A DNA stretch of 64,000 nt from Lachnospiraceae bacterium (lineage in GTDB: Bacteria; Bacillota; Clostridia; Lachnospirales; Lachnospiraceae), in NCBI GenBank assembly GCA_009774215.1, contig VSNH01000003.1, positions 1 to 64,000 on the forward strand, read 5' to 3'. A program made the position numbers and the translations under genes. The notes under the pieces are model-generated. The model was not told the origin of the DNA. It did not search any database and saw only the letters and a list, made by a program, of their open reading frames with translations. Below, one piece after another: positions 35,441 to 44,833 of the stretch (within the stretch, counting starts at the first letter, position 1; the number at the start of each line of letters is the position of its first letter).

Positions 35441-36760
35441 CTATATACGGTCCAAAACAAACTTTGCGAAATCAATGCCTCTCTCCGGCTCGTATGCGCG
35501 CTTCACCGTCCCCGCTTTCTTTGCATCCTCCACCTTCACCTGAAACTCCGCAATCATATCGTCCGTCCACTTTTCCTGCATGGAGTAGCTCCTGAATGTC
35601 ACTTTGCTGATGTGCAGCCAGTCAACCCACCTGAAAATCGAAGAAATATCCGCATAGACAATCAGATCCGCCGCGCCGATAATCTGCCGCAGGGGCTCCT
35701 CCACAATATGACAACCCTTAAAATCTTCCAAAAATCTGTTTTCATCCGGATCCGACTTAGGGTGCAGCGACACCAGAACCTCATCGAAGGACTCCAGCAC
35801 GCTTCGCACAATGACCCCCTTATTATACAGGTCATTCTCCTTCGACCACTGCTGCACTCTCTCGGAAAAAGCGATAACAACTGTCTCCTTCTGATGCAGT
35901 CCATATTTCTGGGCAAGCGCATTTCTGACGGATTCTCTGTTTTCGTACCCTTCTATAATAATCCCATCTTCCACCGATTCTGTCAAGAATAATCTGCCCT
36001 TCGCACTCTCCTCCCCGAGCTCTTTTACCGTCTCGTCATACTGCTCCTGATACGCCGTGCATACAATATCCGCAAGACTCCCCTGCACCCATGGATTGGG
36101 CACCCCAAAGCCCATGAGTCTCTCGAGAATCTCCCGAAACGGCTGGCTGAAAAATACAACCTGATCGCCGTATTCTCTTTCCAGCCTGGGATTGATGCGC
36201 TTCACAATTCTGGCTGTAATCGGAAGCTTATCCGTTTTTTTCTGCCGAAAGCCGTTTGACGGATTTAGAAGGATGCCCTCAATATCCGACATACAGATCG
36301 GAGCAACAATCGTCGGGATCCTCTGCCTTTTTGCGCAGTAAATAAAAAATTTCTCCAGCTCCGATTTATTGTCGGCATAGAGAAGCACAGCATCCGGTTT
36401 TTCATTCTTCATCATGATTTTTGCCCTGCGAAGCCCCTGCCTGTTCTGCGTGACAATCTTAACGGTATTAAAAGCCGCCTTATACGCCGAAACATAAAAC
36501 CTGTCCTTGACATATTTGTAATCGCGGTTAACCAAAGCCTTCCCCCTCTGTCTCTCCCTCTTGTCAAAATCCAGAACTTTAAAGGATGCGTTACCGAGGT
36601 TCCTGCTTTTTTCCTTGACGGCGCGAATCTGCACCCGCGGATGGCACACCATAACGAAACGGATGTCGTTTCTGTCTTTCAACCGCTCTACAAAAGATAG
36701 GAAACCGTTCGCCCCCGTATCGCTGTTGGCAATCATCAGAATCGTTTTCTTATCTTCCAT
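35441..36760 (-). CDS. Unknown GT-B-fold protein, possible nonulosonate transferase
   Basis: This 439-residue soluble protein opens KTILMIANSDTGANGF. The second half has a GT-B-like end (VVIAFSERVQQW, VSLHPKSDPDENRF, HIVEEPLRQIIGAADLIVYADIS), much as in capsule GT-B and polysialyltransferase-like enzymes. I do not recognise a defined family. It overlaps the neuA copy by 11 bases and is followed by the PtmE gene, so it may transfer a CMP-nonulosonate. An epimerase role is less likely without the typical GNSS motif. Confidence 0.6.
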   Translation of the reverse strand: MEDKKTILMIANSDTGANGFLSFVERLKDRNDIRFVMVCHPRVQIRAVKEKSRNLGNASFKVLDFDKRERQRGKALVNRDYKYVKDRFYVSAYKAAFNTVKIVTQNRQGLRRAKIMMKNEKPDAVLLYADNKSELEKFFIYCAKRQRIPTIVAPICMSDIEGILLNPSNGFRQKKTDKLPITARIVKRINPRLEREYGDQVVFFSQPFREILERLMGFGVPNPWVQGSLADIVCTAYQEQYDETVKELGEESAKGRLFLTESVEDGIIIEGYENRESVRNALAQKYGLHQKETVVIAFSERVQQWSKENDLYNKGVIVRSVLESFDEVLVSLHPKSDPDENRFLEDFKGCHIVEEPLRQIIGAADLIVYADISSIFRWVDWLHISKVTFRSYSMQEKWTDDMIAEFQVKVEDAKKAGTVKRAYEPERGIDFAKFVLDRI

Positions 36761-37460
36761 GCAATTCCCTCTCCATCAGCCACTCCGTCAGCTCCATATC
36801 GTACTTCGTATCAATATTCATGGAGCGCTCCGCAGGCATCACATAGATGACTGGTTCGTCGCTGATCACCAGCTCCGCTTCCAACAGATACTGCACATCC
36901 GTAATAAAGACAGCCCCGTTTCTCACATACAGTTCCGGCAGATCCTGTCTTCTCTTTCCTTTGTTGTGATCCGGGTGCATGGCAATGCCCATATCGTTTT
37001 CTATGTGATAGGCATTGTATTCGCTGACACTCTCTTCCCTGTAACAGCTTACCAGAGACGTGCCCTGTTTCCTGTCATACAGCGCGACGGCGCCGATAAT
37101 GTCTTCCCCCCTTCTGAGCGGTGAGGTGGGCTGCAGCAGGACGATGTCGTCATAATATTCTCCACGCTCCCGATAGAAATTCACCGCATGGATCATCAGA
37201 TCCGCACTTTTCGATTTGTCGGAAGAAAGCTCTGCCGGGCGGATAAACGGCACTTCCGCGCCGCATTCTCTCGCGACAGCGGCAATCTCCTCCGAATCGG
37301 TTGACACAATCACCCTGTCAACCGCCCCCGCTTTTTCCGCTTCCTTCGCCGCCTGAATCGAATAGTAAATCAAGGGTCGCCCCGCCACAGGATAAATATT
37401 CTTTTTCGGAATCCCTTTCGACCCGCCTCTTGCGGGAATAATCGCCAGCCGCTTTTTCAT
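36750..37460 (-). CDS. neuA: Acylneuraminate cytidylyltransferase, set 2 (PtmB/LegF-like)
   Basis: It has LAIIPARGGSKGIPKKNIYP, VSTDSEEIA, LLQPTSPLRRGEDI and AERSMNIDTKYD, the CMP-sialic acid synthetase pattern. I start at ATG 37460 since GGGTG lies 6 bases before; the GTG at 37469 is an alternative. It differs from the copy at 32611-33330 throughout, so the two likely activate different nonulosonic acids. It is followed by the GT-B-like unknown with an 11-base overlap. Confidence 0.9.
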   Translation of the reverse strand: MKKRLAIIPARGGSKGIPKKNIYPVAGRPLIYYSIQAAKEAEKAGAVDRVIVSTDSEEIAAVARECGAEVPFIRPAELSSDKSKSADLMIHAVNFYRERGEYYDDIVLLQPTSPLRRGEDIIGAVALYDRKQGTSLVSCYREESVSEYNAYHIENDMGIAMHPDHNKGKRRQDLPELYVRNGAVFITDVQYLLEAELVISDEPVIYVMPAERSMNIDTKYDMELTEWLMERELHGR

Positions 37461-37488
37461 ATGCTTCACCCGAACCGCTTCGCCTTTC

Positions 37489-38640
37489 TTAGTATGTCAT
37501 TCTCTTATGGATGGACAATTCCGCCTTAGCCAGATAATCCGCAATGATCTCGCCCGCGTTTCCTCTGCCGAAAATCGTCTCCGACTCATATCTGCCGTGG
37601 GCAATCTGCGCCTCCAGACACCTTGCGATTTCCTCCGTGTCATAGTCCGCCAGCATCACATTACCGCCGTGCTCGCGCCCCTCCTGCCTGTCGCCTACAA
37701 TCACCGAGGGCGTTCCGAGGAAAGAAGCCTCTCTGATAAAGGAGCTGCTGTTTCCCACAGCGCAGATGGCATTTTTCAAAATGCAGTTATAGATTTCCGG
37801 CGGAAAGTTCTTGCAGTATGCAAAGTTGGAATCACTGTTGTTTTCCCGGAAGATGCGGATCCCCCTTGACACCAGATCACTTCCGGCATCAATGTTCGGC
37901 CACATCACGATCTTCTGCTCTTTCCTGTCTTTCAGCGCGGCAAGCGTTTTTTCCACCTGCGCGCGCCCCTCCTCCGGCGTCGTGGTCACCGGATGCTGCA
38001 TCATCAGAATATAGGGCTTTGTGAAATCAATCTGATAACCTACGCCGCTGTTATACTCCTGCATCTTTTCATTGCTGATGGTCAGATCCTGATGGCACAA
38101 GGTATCTATGGAAGGGCAGCCGCTGTTCACAATGCGCTCCGGCTCCTCCCCCATCTTAATCAGTCGCTCCCTGCTCTGTTCCGTTGAGGGGAAATGGTAG
38201 TGCGACATTTTCGTGATCGCATGTCTCACCAGCTCGTCGATGTTACCCGTGATTTCGCCCCCCTGAATATGAGCCAGCGGGATATTCAGATAGGTGGCCG
38301 CAATCGCCGTCGCCATCGTCTCATACCGGTCAGCCACCGTCACCACCACATCCGGCCTGATATCCTCGAAGACTGTGGACAGCTCTATAATGCCCAACCC
38401 TGTAGACTTTGCCTGGGTCTCCAGATTTTCGCCCTCTATCACATAATAAATTTTTCTGGTGGGGGTAAACCCGTCCTTTTCAATCACGCGGAGCGCATTC
38501 CCGAAACGATCCAGCAAAACGGAGGCGCCTACCACAAGCTGCAGCTCCAGATCCGGATGCGCCTGTATCGCCTTCAAAACGTATTTTACTCTGCCGTAAT
38601 TGGCCCTGCTCGCCACTACCACACAAACTTTTCTCTTCAT
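37489..38640 (-). CDS. neuC: UDP-GlcNAc 2-epimerase, hydrolysing (NeuC/LegG type), set 2
   Basis: It opens KVCVVVASRANYGRVKYVLKA, has VTVADRYET, HIQGGEITGNIDE and GNSSSFIREASFLGTP. These are the hydrolysing epimerase motifs with variations from the set 1 copy (for example VADRYE for LLGDRYE). I start at ATG 38640, one base after the neuB stop. The open frame to 38685 would overlap neuB. Confidence 0.9.
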   Translation of the reverse strand: MKRKVCVVVASRANYGRVKYVLKAIQAHPDLELQLVVGASVLLDRFGNALRVIEKDGFTPTRKIYYVIEGENLETQAKSTGLGIIELSTVFEDIRPDVVVTVADRYETMATAIAATYLNIPLAHIQGGEITGNIDELVRHAITKMSHYHFPSTEQSRERLIKMGEEPERIVNSGCPSIDTLCHQDLTISNEKMQEYNSGVGYQIDFTKPYILMMQHPVTTTPEEGRAQVEKTLAALKDRKEQKIVMWPNIDAGSDLVSRGIRIFRENNSDSNFAYCKNFPPEIYNCILKNAICAVGNSSSFIREASFLGTPSVIVGDRQEGREHGGNVMLADYDTEEIARCLEAQIAHGRYESETIFGRGNAGEIIADYLAKAELSIHKRMTY

Positions 38641-38641
38641 G

Positions 38642-39706
38642 TTAAACCGTGAATCCCCTTTCTGTTTCGTCGCCCTCCAAATCACCCCACTGCAAAGCCT
38701 CGCCGCATTTCATGTCTCTTGCCGCCGTCTTTCCAAGCACATCCTCGTACTGTTCCCCGGAAACACCTTTCAGCGGCTTTTTGAAGGAGAGGGCTTCCAT
38801 GTCCAGCGTCTCCCCCTTGGCAACATCCCGCTTCAAATAGATGCCCTTCGCAAAAATGCGCTTTAATTCCTTCTGCTCGTCGTTCAATGTTGTCTTGTCA
38901 ACCGGGGCGTTTTGCATGGCCGTAATCATCCGAATGCCCTCTGTCATCTCCTTAAGCTGCTCTATGGTCACAGACGCCTTCACATCAGGCCCGAACATGT
39001 ACGGGCTCATCGTCACATGCACCTCTATCATCAGCGCGCCGTTTGCCACCGCCGCCAGAGACGGAAATATGGTTCCCGAATGGTCCGAAAGTCCGATCGG
39101 ACAGTCATATCTTTCTCTCATTTCCGAAATGAGATTCAGACCGATCTTCTCCGGCGGGCACGGATATGCGGTTGTGCACTGCATCACGGCGTAAGGGTTT
39201 GTCCTGATCAGCTCCACCTGCCGGTCGATGTCCTCGTAGGAGCTTAATCCCGTTGACAAAAGAATCGGTTTCCCCGTCTTCACCATCTTCTCAACCAGGT
39301 ATTTATTATACACCTCCCCGGATCCCAGCTTCCACGCCGGCATACCGATGGATTCCAGCATCTCAAAGGCCTCCACCGAAAAAACCGAACTCAGGAAATC
39401 CAGCCCGGCCTCCTGCGCATGGCCTTGCAGCCCCTCCCACTGTGCAGGCGTAAATTCCATCCTTTTCCAGTAGTCGTATCGGGTTTTATCCTCATAGCTG
39501 AACTTCACACGAAAAGGTTCCTCCGGCGTGCTCTCCGCCTCCGCAATATGCGTCTGAAATTTGATCGCATCGACTCCCGTCCCTGCCACCGCGTCAATGA
39601 ACGCATGGGCCTGTCCCAGACTGCCGTCATGGTTCTGGGATATTTCCGCAATGATATATACGCTGTTCTGTGCAATTCCTTCTGCAAACCATTTCCCGAT
39701 TTTCAT
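38642..39706 (-). CDS. neuB: N-acetylneuraminate synthase family protein, set 2 (divergent)
   Basis: This 354-residue protein has YIIAEISQNHDGSL, IKFQTH, LSTGLSSYE, MQCTTAYPCPPEKIGLN and GLSDHSGT, and a C-terminal SAF-like domain (KRDVAKGETLD). The motif wording is clearly unlike the set 1 NeuB (QCTTAYPCPP for LHCNTEYPTP), so a different nine-carbon acid is likely. GGAAGG lies 6 bases before the ATG. It is followed directly by the set 2 neuC. Confidence 0.88.
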   Translation of the reverse strand: MKIGKWFAEGIAQNSVYIIAEISQNHDGSLGQAHAFIDAVAGTGVDAIKFQTHIAEAESTPEEPFRVKFSYEDKTRYDYWKRMEFTPAQWEGLQGHAQEAGLDFLSSVFSVEAFEMLESIGMPAWKLGSGEVYNKYLVEKMVKTGKPILLSTGLSSYEDIDRQVELIRTNPYAVMQCTTAYPCPPEKIGLNLISEMRERYDCPIGLSDHSGTIFPSLAAVANGALMIEVHVTMSPYMFGPDVKASVTIEQLKEMTEGIRMITAMQNAPVDKTTLNDEQKELKRIFAKGIYLKRDVAKGETLDMEALSFKKPLKGVSGEQYEDVLGKTAARDMKCGEALQWGDLEGDETERGFTV

Positions 39707-39708
39707 TT

Positions 39709-41079
39709 TCAGCCTTCCACCAATCCCTTTATCCTGTGAATGATTTCCGCCACTTCCCCGTCGCTCTCCGCTTCGATCTCATTCATTTTCTTCCACTTCC
39801 GAAACTCCTTATCCTGATAGCTTTCCAACCATTTTTTCCTTTTTCGTAGAAAAGGCAGCGGAATATTCGCCAGCGCCCAGCCGTAGATCCGATACAGAAA
39901 TGTCATGCGCATAAAGGCAATGACCATCCGCTCCTTTGCCGAATACAGATTCCTGTATTCCCGCCTCTGCTTTTTGTCAAAGGCATACGCCGCACCCTGA
40001 TAAACCTCCTCAAAGGCATCCGCGATTTTGAGATAACTTGCCCGTTTCTCATCCACCAGATAAAAGGGATTCACCATCTCCTTGGTCAACCCGATATCGG
40101 GCATGTCCCCCGAAATGGTTCCCCGAAATGTCTCGTAATCCTTGACTTTATTCATCTCCATCAGAAGCGGATGATCCTGATCCTCCGGAATCGGATAGGG
40201 ACAAAGATAAATCGGGTTTTTCCCTGCAAAGAAAGCCTCCAGAATCGCCGTGCTGTTCCAGGCGTAGACCAGATCGCTGACCGCAATCCACTGTTTCACC
40301 GAGAGCTCTGAAATCACTCTGAAATTCTCATATTCCCGCGCCAGCTTCTCAGCCCGCGGGGAATCGTCCCCGGGATGCGGACGGTACACAATCACATAAT
40401 CCGTATTTTCCTCCAGGAAGCGCTGAAACCACTGCAGAATGGTAAGCTGTTCTTTTTCCGCCACCTCCAGATAGTGTCTGCGCCCTTCCCCGAAGCGGGC
40501 AATGGTCGCCCGTTTCGCTTCCGCCGACGCCTCCACATACTTAAATCCGGCAATGAACAGGCATAGTTTTTTATCTGTCGGCAGATCATATTGTCTGCAA
40601 ATTTCTTCTCTGGACGTATAAAACCCGCGAAATTCCGGCCGCAGCAGATCCATGGTTATATTGCCGGTCACCTTCACGTTCCGGGGCGCGACGCCTGCCT
40701 TTTCGATCAGTCTTTTCTGGTTTTTTTCTCCCCATGATATGTGTACGATCGCCTTTGCCAGACCGGACAAATTCCGGAAGCTGCCGCTGTCTTTCTCCTG
40801 CTCGTTGGTTGTCACCTGCTCCCATTGGAGGTTAATCACTTTATCAAATTTTATCCGGTAACTGGCGTAGTCTCTGATGGAGCTGCTCGTATAACAGTAC
40901 CCGATCACCAGCACCTTCGTCCGATACATAGGCGTGCGCGACTTTACCAGCTCATAGTCGTTCGCGTACAGTATTTTGGTTCTGTAGCCTCTTCTGTCCA
41001 GCTCATACTTTAGCAGACACAAATTATCCAGCTCCCGCACCTTATGTTCGTACATGAGCAGAAAATCATAATCCTGCAT
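39709..41079 (-). CDS. Surface-carbohydrate GT-B-like protein, possible glycosyltransferase
   Basis: This 456-residue soluble protein has a GT-B-like second half: VIVYRPHPGDDSP, VSDLVYAWNSTAILEAFFAGKNPIYL. These resemble surface carbohydrate biosynthesis proteins and CDP-glycerol or nonulosonate transferases. The start has GGGAG 8 bases before. It lies just before the set 2 neuB, so it may transfer that CMP sugar. I can assign the fold but not the function. Confidence 0.65.
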   Translation of the reverse strand: MQDYDFLLMYEHKVRELDNLCLLKYELDRRGYRTKILYANDYELVKSRTPMYRTKVLVIGYCYTSSSIRDYASYRIKFDKVINLQWEQVTTNEQEKDSGSFRNLSGLAKAIVHISWGEKNQKRLIEKAGVAPRNVKVTGNITMDLLRPEFRGFYTSREEICRQYDLPTDKKLCLFIAGFKYVEASAEAKRATIARFGEGRRHYLEVAEKEQLTILQWFQRFLEENTDYVIVYRPHPGDDSPRAEKLAREYENFRVISELSVKQWIAVSDLVYAWNSTAILEAFFAGKNPIYLCPYPIPEDQDHPLLMEMNKVKDYETFRGTISGDMPDIGLTKEMVNPFYLVDEKRASYLKIADAFEEVYQGAAYAFDKKQRREYRNLYSAKERMVIAFMRMTFLYRIYGWALANIPLPFLRKRKKWLESYQDKEFRKWKKMNEIEAESDGEVAEIIHRIKGLVEG

Positions 41080-41095
41080 TTGATGTTCTCCCGCT

Positions 41096-42652
41096 TTACT
41101 CTTTCCAACCTGCCGTTATCTGTCTGCACACCCTGTATTTGTTGTTATTCCAGCACTCGGCGAGCTGCGCCGCCCCGCATTCAATATTGTAAAGCAGCGA
41201 ATCGCAGAGCGACAGACAGTGAATCACCGCCAGATAATTCCTCCCGGCCGCCTTGCCGTCCTGAATCTCCAGCAAATCTTTGACCTGTATATATTCCCGG
41301 TTCTTATAATCGTAGCTCACTCTCTTCTGATCCACCGACAGCAGCCTGTCCCCGAGAGCCTTCCGGAACATTTCAAAATACTCCGCGTCCTCGGTTGCCA
41401 GAAAGATATATTCATATTCTAGTTCGTTTTTAAAGTGAATGCAAGCCTGTAAAAAAGTCTCCGCATCTACGATATCTTTCCGCCATTCCTTGTTGATTTT
41501 TTCCGCCGCCTCTTTTCTGAAATCCGTCCCCCTCATGACCACGCCCAGAACCTTCCCGGGCAGTTCTCTCGGCATTCTCCCCTCTATATATCGCTTTGTC
41601 TCTTTATTCAGCCTGATTAGCTTGCAGAAAGCCTCGCTGTCCAAACTCCGTCTGCCCCACTTTTCCTGATAGGGATTAATTTTGCTCTCCCCCAGAAGAA
41701 TCGTGTTATCGGACGCACTGATCACATGCCTGCTCTCGTAAACCTCCGCTGTCGATATCTCCGACACCGGCTCGAAAAAGTATTCCCACATGTTCTCCTT
41801 CTCAGAGTTTAAATACTGATTCGGATAGGCGTGCAGATCCACCACAGGCGTGTATCCTTTCTCCAAGATCCAGCGGACATGTGTATACGTCCAGCGTATG
41901 ATGGAGACCAGCCCCTCGTTAAAACAGGGATAGTCCAGAAGCACAATCGTCTTATCTTCATTTTTGTCCCCGAAGGATTTCGTATTTTTGCACCAAAGAA
42001 CACTGTACAGAAGCTTCGCGCTGTTGCAAATGCTGTCAACAGGCCAGAAACACTCTCTGTCCGTTGCGGCAATACATATGTGCCGTTTTTTATCCAAAGC
42101 TTTTATGATGCGGTAAAGAAACAGGCATACGAACCTATTCCCAAGGCCTATATTCTGGTTTTTCCCCTGCATCCAATTTTTCAAAAGCTCCATATATCTG
42201 CCTGCCGCCCCACAGAAAGGCAGAAAGCGGACAGACTTCCCTTTTATAAAATATTTTGCCCGCTTATCCAAAAAGACACACCGCTTATCAGGGCAAAATT
42301 TCTGCAGGAGCCGCGCAATGGCAACGGAATACTCTTCCGCCTCCGTAAATACAAATGTGCGGTATTGATTCAAAAATGAGAAATCAACCCGCTCCTTCCC
42401 GGAAAAACATTTTTCATAATCGGGAAAATCATTCCGCTTAATTCCCAGCACCAGATTTTCCTGATACTGCATCCAAAACAGCAGCTTTCCCTTCTGATCC
42501 ACTACCGGAAAACACGCCCCGTCCGCCTCTCCGTTCGCATACGCGTAGTCTCTTGCTTCCAAGAACAAATTGGGGGATATGCGAAAAGTTTTTCCCTGAT
42601 ATGCTCCGTCCCATTTGGGGCAGACCGTCTTGTCATTACATATTTTTATCAA
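41096..42652 (-). CDS. Fucosyltransferase-like protein of unknown specificity
   Basis: The C-terminal half (~340-518) has VVMRGTDFRK, YIFLATEDAEYFEMF and CLSLCDSLL, arranged like the nucleotide-sugar site of GT11/GT23-type fucosyltransferases (RRGD-like, then a D/E-rich strand). The N-terminal half is not recognised. The start is TTG 42652, supported by GGAGG 9 bases upstream, and no nearby ATG gives a full-length protein. It follows a GT2 gene by 33 bases. Confidence 0.62.
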   Translation of the reverse strand: MIKICNDKTVCPKWDGAYQGKTFRISPNLFLEARDYAYANGEADGACFPVVDQKGKLLFWMQYQENLVLGIKRNDFPDYEKCFSGKERVDFSFLNQYRTFVFTEAEEYSVAIARLLQKFCPDKRCVFLDKRAKYFIKGKSVRFLPFCGAAGRYMELLKNWMQGKNQNIGLGNRFVCLFLYRIIKALDKKRHICIAATDRECFWPVDSICNSAKLLYSVLWCKNTKSFGDKNEDKTIVLLDYPCFNEGLVSIIRWTYTHVRWILEKGYTPVVDLHAYPNQYLNSEKENMWEYFFEPVSEISTAEVYESRHVISASDNTILLGESKINPYQEKWGRRSLDSEAFCKLIRLNKETKRYIEGRMPRELPGKVLGVVMRGTDFRKEAAEKINKEWRKDIVDAETFLQACIHFKNELEYEYIFLATEDAEYFEMFRKALGDRLLSVDQKRVSYDYKNREYIQVKDLLEIQDGKAAGRNYLAVIHCLSLCDSLLYNIECGAAQLAECWNNNKYRVCRQITAGWKE

Positions 42653-42685
42653 TGCTTCGTGCCTCCGTTTGCCGATCCGCCGCTG

Positions 42686-43555
42686 TTAATTGTAATGCTC
42701 TAACCGAAGCTGGCTGATCTGTGCGGATATGATGCCAAAGAAAAATGTCTGAATGCCAAAGATGCAAATGATTGCGGAGAGCACGGGAATCCCCATCCCT
42801 TCCGTCAGGGCATTCACCACGCCGTACAGTACACCGATTACAACCGCAAGCACACCCACTGTTCCGAACACCTCTTTCGGCCGGAAAAGGATGATAATAT
42901 TCATAATCAACATGACCGTTCTCATGCCGTCACGCAGCGGTTTCACCGTACTTTTCCCCACTCTTTTCCGGACGAGAATCTCACACGTTCCACCCACGCA
43001 CTCTGTCTCCTGCATGATAAAGGTTGTCACGGTGGACGCCCCGAATCTGGGCGGCAGAAGCGACAAATACTTCAGCAAGACCGTTTTCTTAAACGCCCGC
43101 ATACCGGAATTGAAATCCTCCACGGGCTCCTTCGCCAAAAGGTTCACAATTCTTTTCAGCACAGCCTTTCCCAGCTTCCTGTTGCGGTCGCAGTGGGATT
43201 CTTTCGCCCTGACCCCGACGCAGTAATCCAGATGCTCCGTCTCCAGTTTATTCACCACGGTCACCAGATCCTCCGGCCTGTGCTGTCCGTCGGCGTCGTA
43301 CCACACAACGATATCCCCCGCCGCGTTTTTGCATCCTGTCTTGATCGCGGAACCGTAACCCCGGTTTTTCTTATGCCGGATACACCGGATATTGGAATAT
43401 TCCATACTGTCTACGATGGCAAAGGTATCGTCCGCCGAGCCGTCGTCGATCACCAGAATCTCCCAATCTGCCGGTATATAATCCGCCAGCTCGGTTAATG
43501 TCTCCTTTATTCCCGCCGCCTCATTGTAGGCCGGAATAATAACGGTTGTCTTCAC
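42686..43555 (-). CDS. DPM1-like GT2 glycosyltransferase with C-terminal membrane helices
   Basis: It has TVIIPAYNEAAG, IDDGSADDT and WYDADGQHR (metal motif), then two C-terminal helices. This is the polyprenyl-phosphate-sugar synthase type. The start is GTG 43555: GGGAGG lies 7 bases before it, and the in-frame TTG at 43570 would put that site inside the gene. It follows the Wzx stop with 15 bases between. Confidence 0.87.
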   Translation of the reverse strand: MKTTVIIPAYNEAAGIKETLTELADYIPADWEILVIDDGSADDTFAIVDSMEYSNIRCIRHKKNRGYGSAIKTGCKNAAGDIVVWYDADGQHRPEDLVTVVNKLETEHLDYCVGVRAKESHCDRNRKLGKAVLKRIVNLLAKEPVEDFNSGMRAFKKTVLLKYLSLLPPRFGASTVTTFIMQETECVGGTCEILVRKRVGKSTVKPLRDGMRTVMLIMNIIILFRPKEVFGTVGVLAVVIGVLYGVVNALTEGMGIPVLSAIICIFGIQTFFFGIISAQISQLRLEHYN

Positions 43556-43570
43556 TGTTTTTCCTCCCAA

Positions 43571-44833
43571 CTATATCGTGATTTTCAGCTCTTTTTTCGT
43601 GTAATACCGTAGCGTATATCCATAAATCAAATAGGAAACCGCAGTCGCCACAGCGGCCCCAAGCAGGCCAAACCCCAGGATCAGCACGATGTTCAGGGCA
43701 AAATTTGAAACCACCGTCACCACATTGACAAAAGATTCACGGGCCGGAAATCCCGTCTGTGCAAATATGTTTCCAAAAATGATTTTTCTTCCGCTCACTA
43801 TGATTGCAACGCTGATAACCGCCAGATACCACATGCCTACCAGATAGTCCTTCTGATCCAAAATACAGCACATAATATAATATCCCACAAGCAGCGCGGC
43901 AAACGCCAGCGGAGATAAAACCCGAAGCGCCTTCTTCATGCCCTCATTAATCGCCTCAACGCCCTCCTGCAATCTGCCGCCCACATAGTATTCCGTAATT
44001 TTGGGATTGATGCTTCTTCTGACCACGAAGTACAGCTGATAAAAACCTTCCGCAAACAAAACCGCAAAAGAGTAAATCCCGATCAGATAATCATCTCCCA
44101 CAATAAATCCGAGGCAGATAATATCCACCTTTGTATTTAGCTCATTCACCAGATTGGACATCAGAATATAAGTGCCAAACCGGGCATGTTGTTTCAGATA
44201 CTTTATGCCCGGCTTCTTTATAAAAAGTCCCCTGTGTATCAGATATACGGCAGTGGTCAGGAGCACCACAATTTCCGCCCCCGTAAAACAGACGGTGAGC
44301 CACTGATAATCACAGCGAAAAAGTCCCATTCCATAAACGGCAAGCACAATCAAAATGTATCTCAGAGATTGAAAGAAAGCATATGGCTTCAACTCTGACA
44401 AGCCGTTCAGATAATTGAGCAGAATTTTATTCAGCGAAAAGAAAACGAGCCCGGGCATAAGCACCTGCATACTTGTCAGCAGATTGCGGTTGTCCGTTAC
44501 GATCAACGGCAGCAGCAGCTCAATGATTCCGACACAGACTGCCGAAAACAAAAATATACCGATCAGCGCCGAAGAGATAATCTGCTCCTGTTCCCCGCGG
44601 TTATCTTTATACTCCGGAATCAGCCTCATAACGGACATGTGCACGCCCCACACCGTGATCTGTGAGAGCACACCGTACCATGCCTGCGCTCTGCTGAAAA
44701 CCCCCAGCGCAGCCGCGTCATAAAATAACACAATCAGGAAGTTGATTAAAAACCCACTGACAGATAAGATGACGACGCTGCCGTAATTCCACAACAGCCC
44801 CTCTATGAATTTGCCTTTTAATTTATCTTTCAT
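43571..44833 (-). CDS. wzx: Wzx-type oligosaccharide flippase
   Basis: This 420-residue protein with about twelve hydrophobic helices opens GLLWNYGSVVILSVSGFLINFL, as in the MOP/PST flippase family. It would flip undecaprenyl-pyrophosphate-linked repeat units. It overlaps the large membrane protein gene by 11 bases. The window also holds two PglK-type ABC transporters and an SMR pair, so several lipid-linked products are probably exported. No clear Wzy polymerase was recognised. Confidence 0.85.
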   Translation of the reverse strand: MKDKLKGKFIEGLLWNYGSVVILSVSGFLINFLIVLFYDAAALGVFSRAQAWYGVLSQITVWGVHMSVMRLIPEYKDNRGEQEQIISSALIGIFLFSAVCVGIIELLLPLIVTDNRNLLTSMQVLMPGLVFFSLNKILLNYLNGLSELKPYAFFQSLRYILIVLAVYGMGLFRCDYQWLTVCFTGAEIVVLLTTAVYLIHRGLFIKKPGIKYLKQHARFGTYILMSNLVNELNTKVDIICLGFIVGDDYLIGIYSFAVLFAEGFYQLYFVVRRSINPKITEYYVGGRLQEGVEAINEGMKKALRVLSPLAFAALLVGYYIMCCILDQKDYLVGMWYLAVISVAIIVSGRKIIFGNIFAQTGFPARESFVNVVTVVSNFALNIVLILGFGLLGAAVATAVSYLIYGYTLRYYTKKELKITI

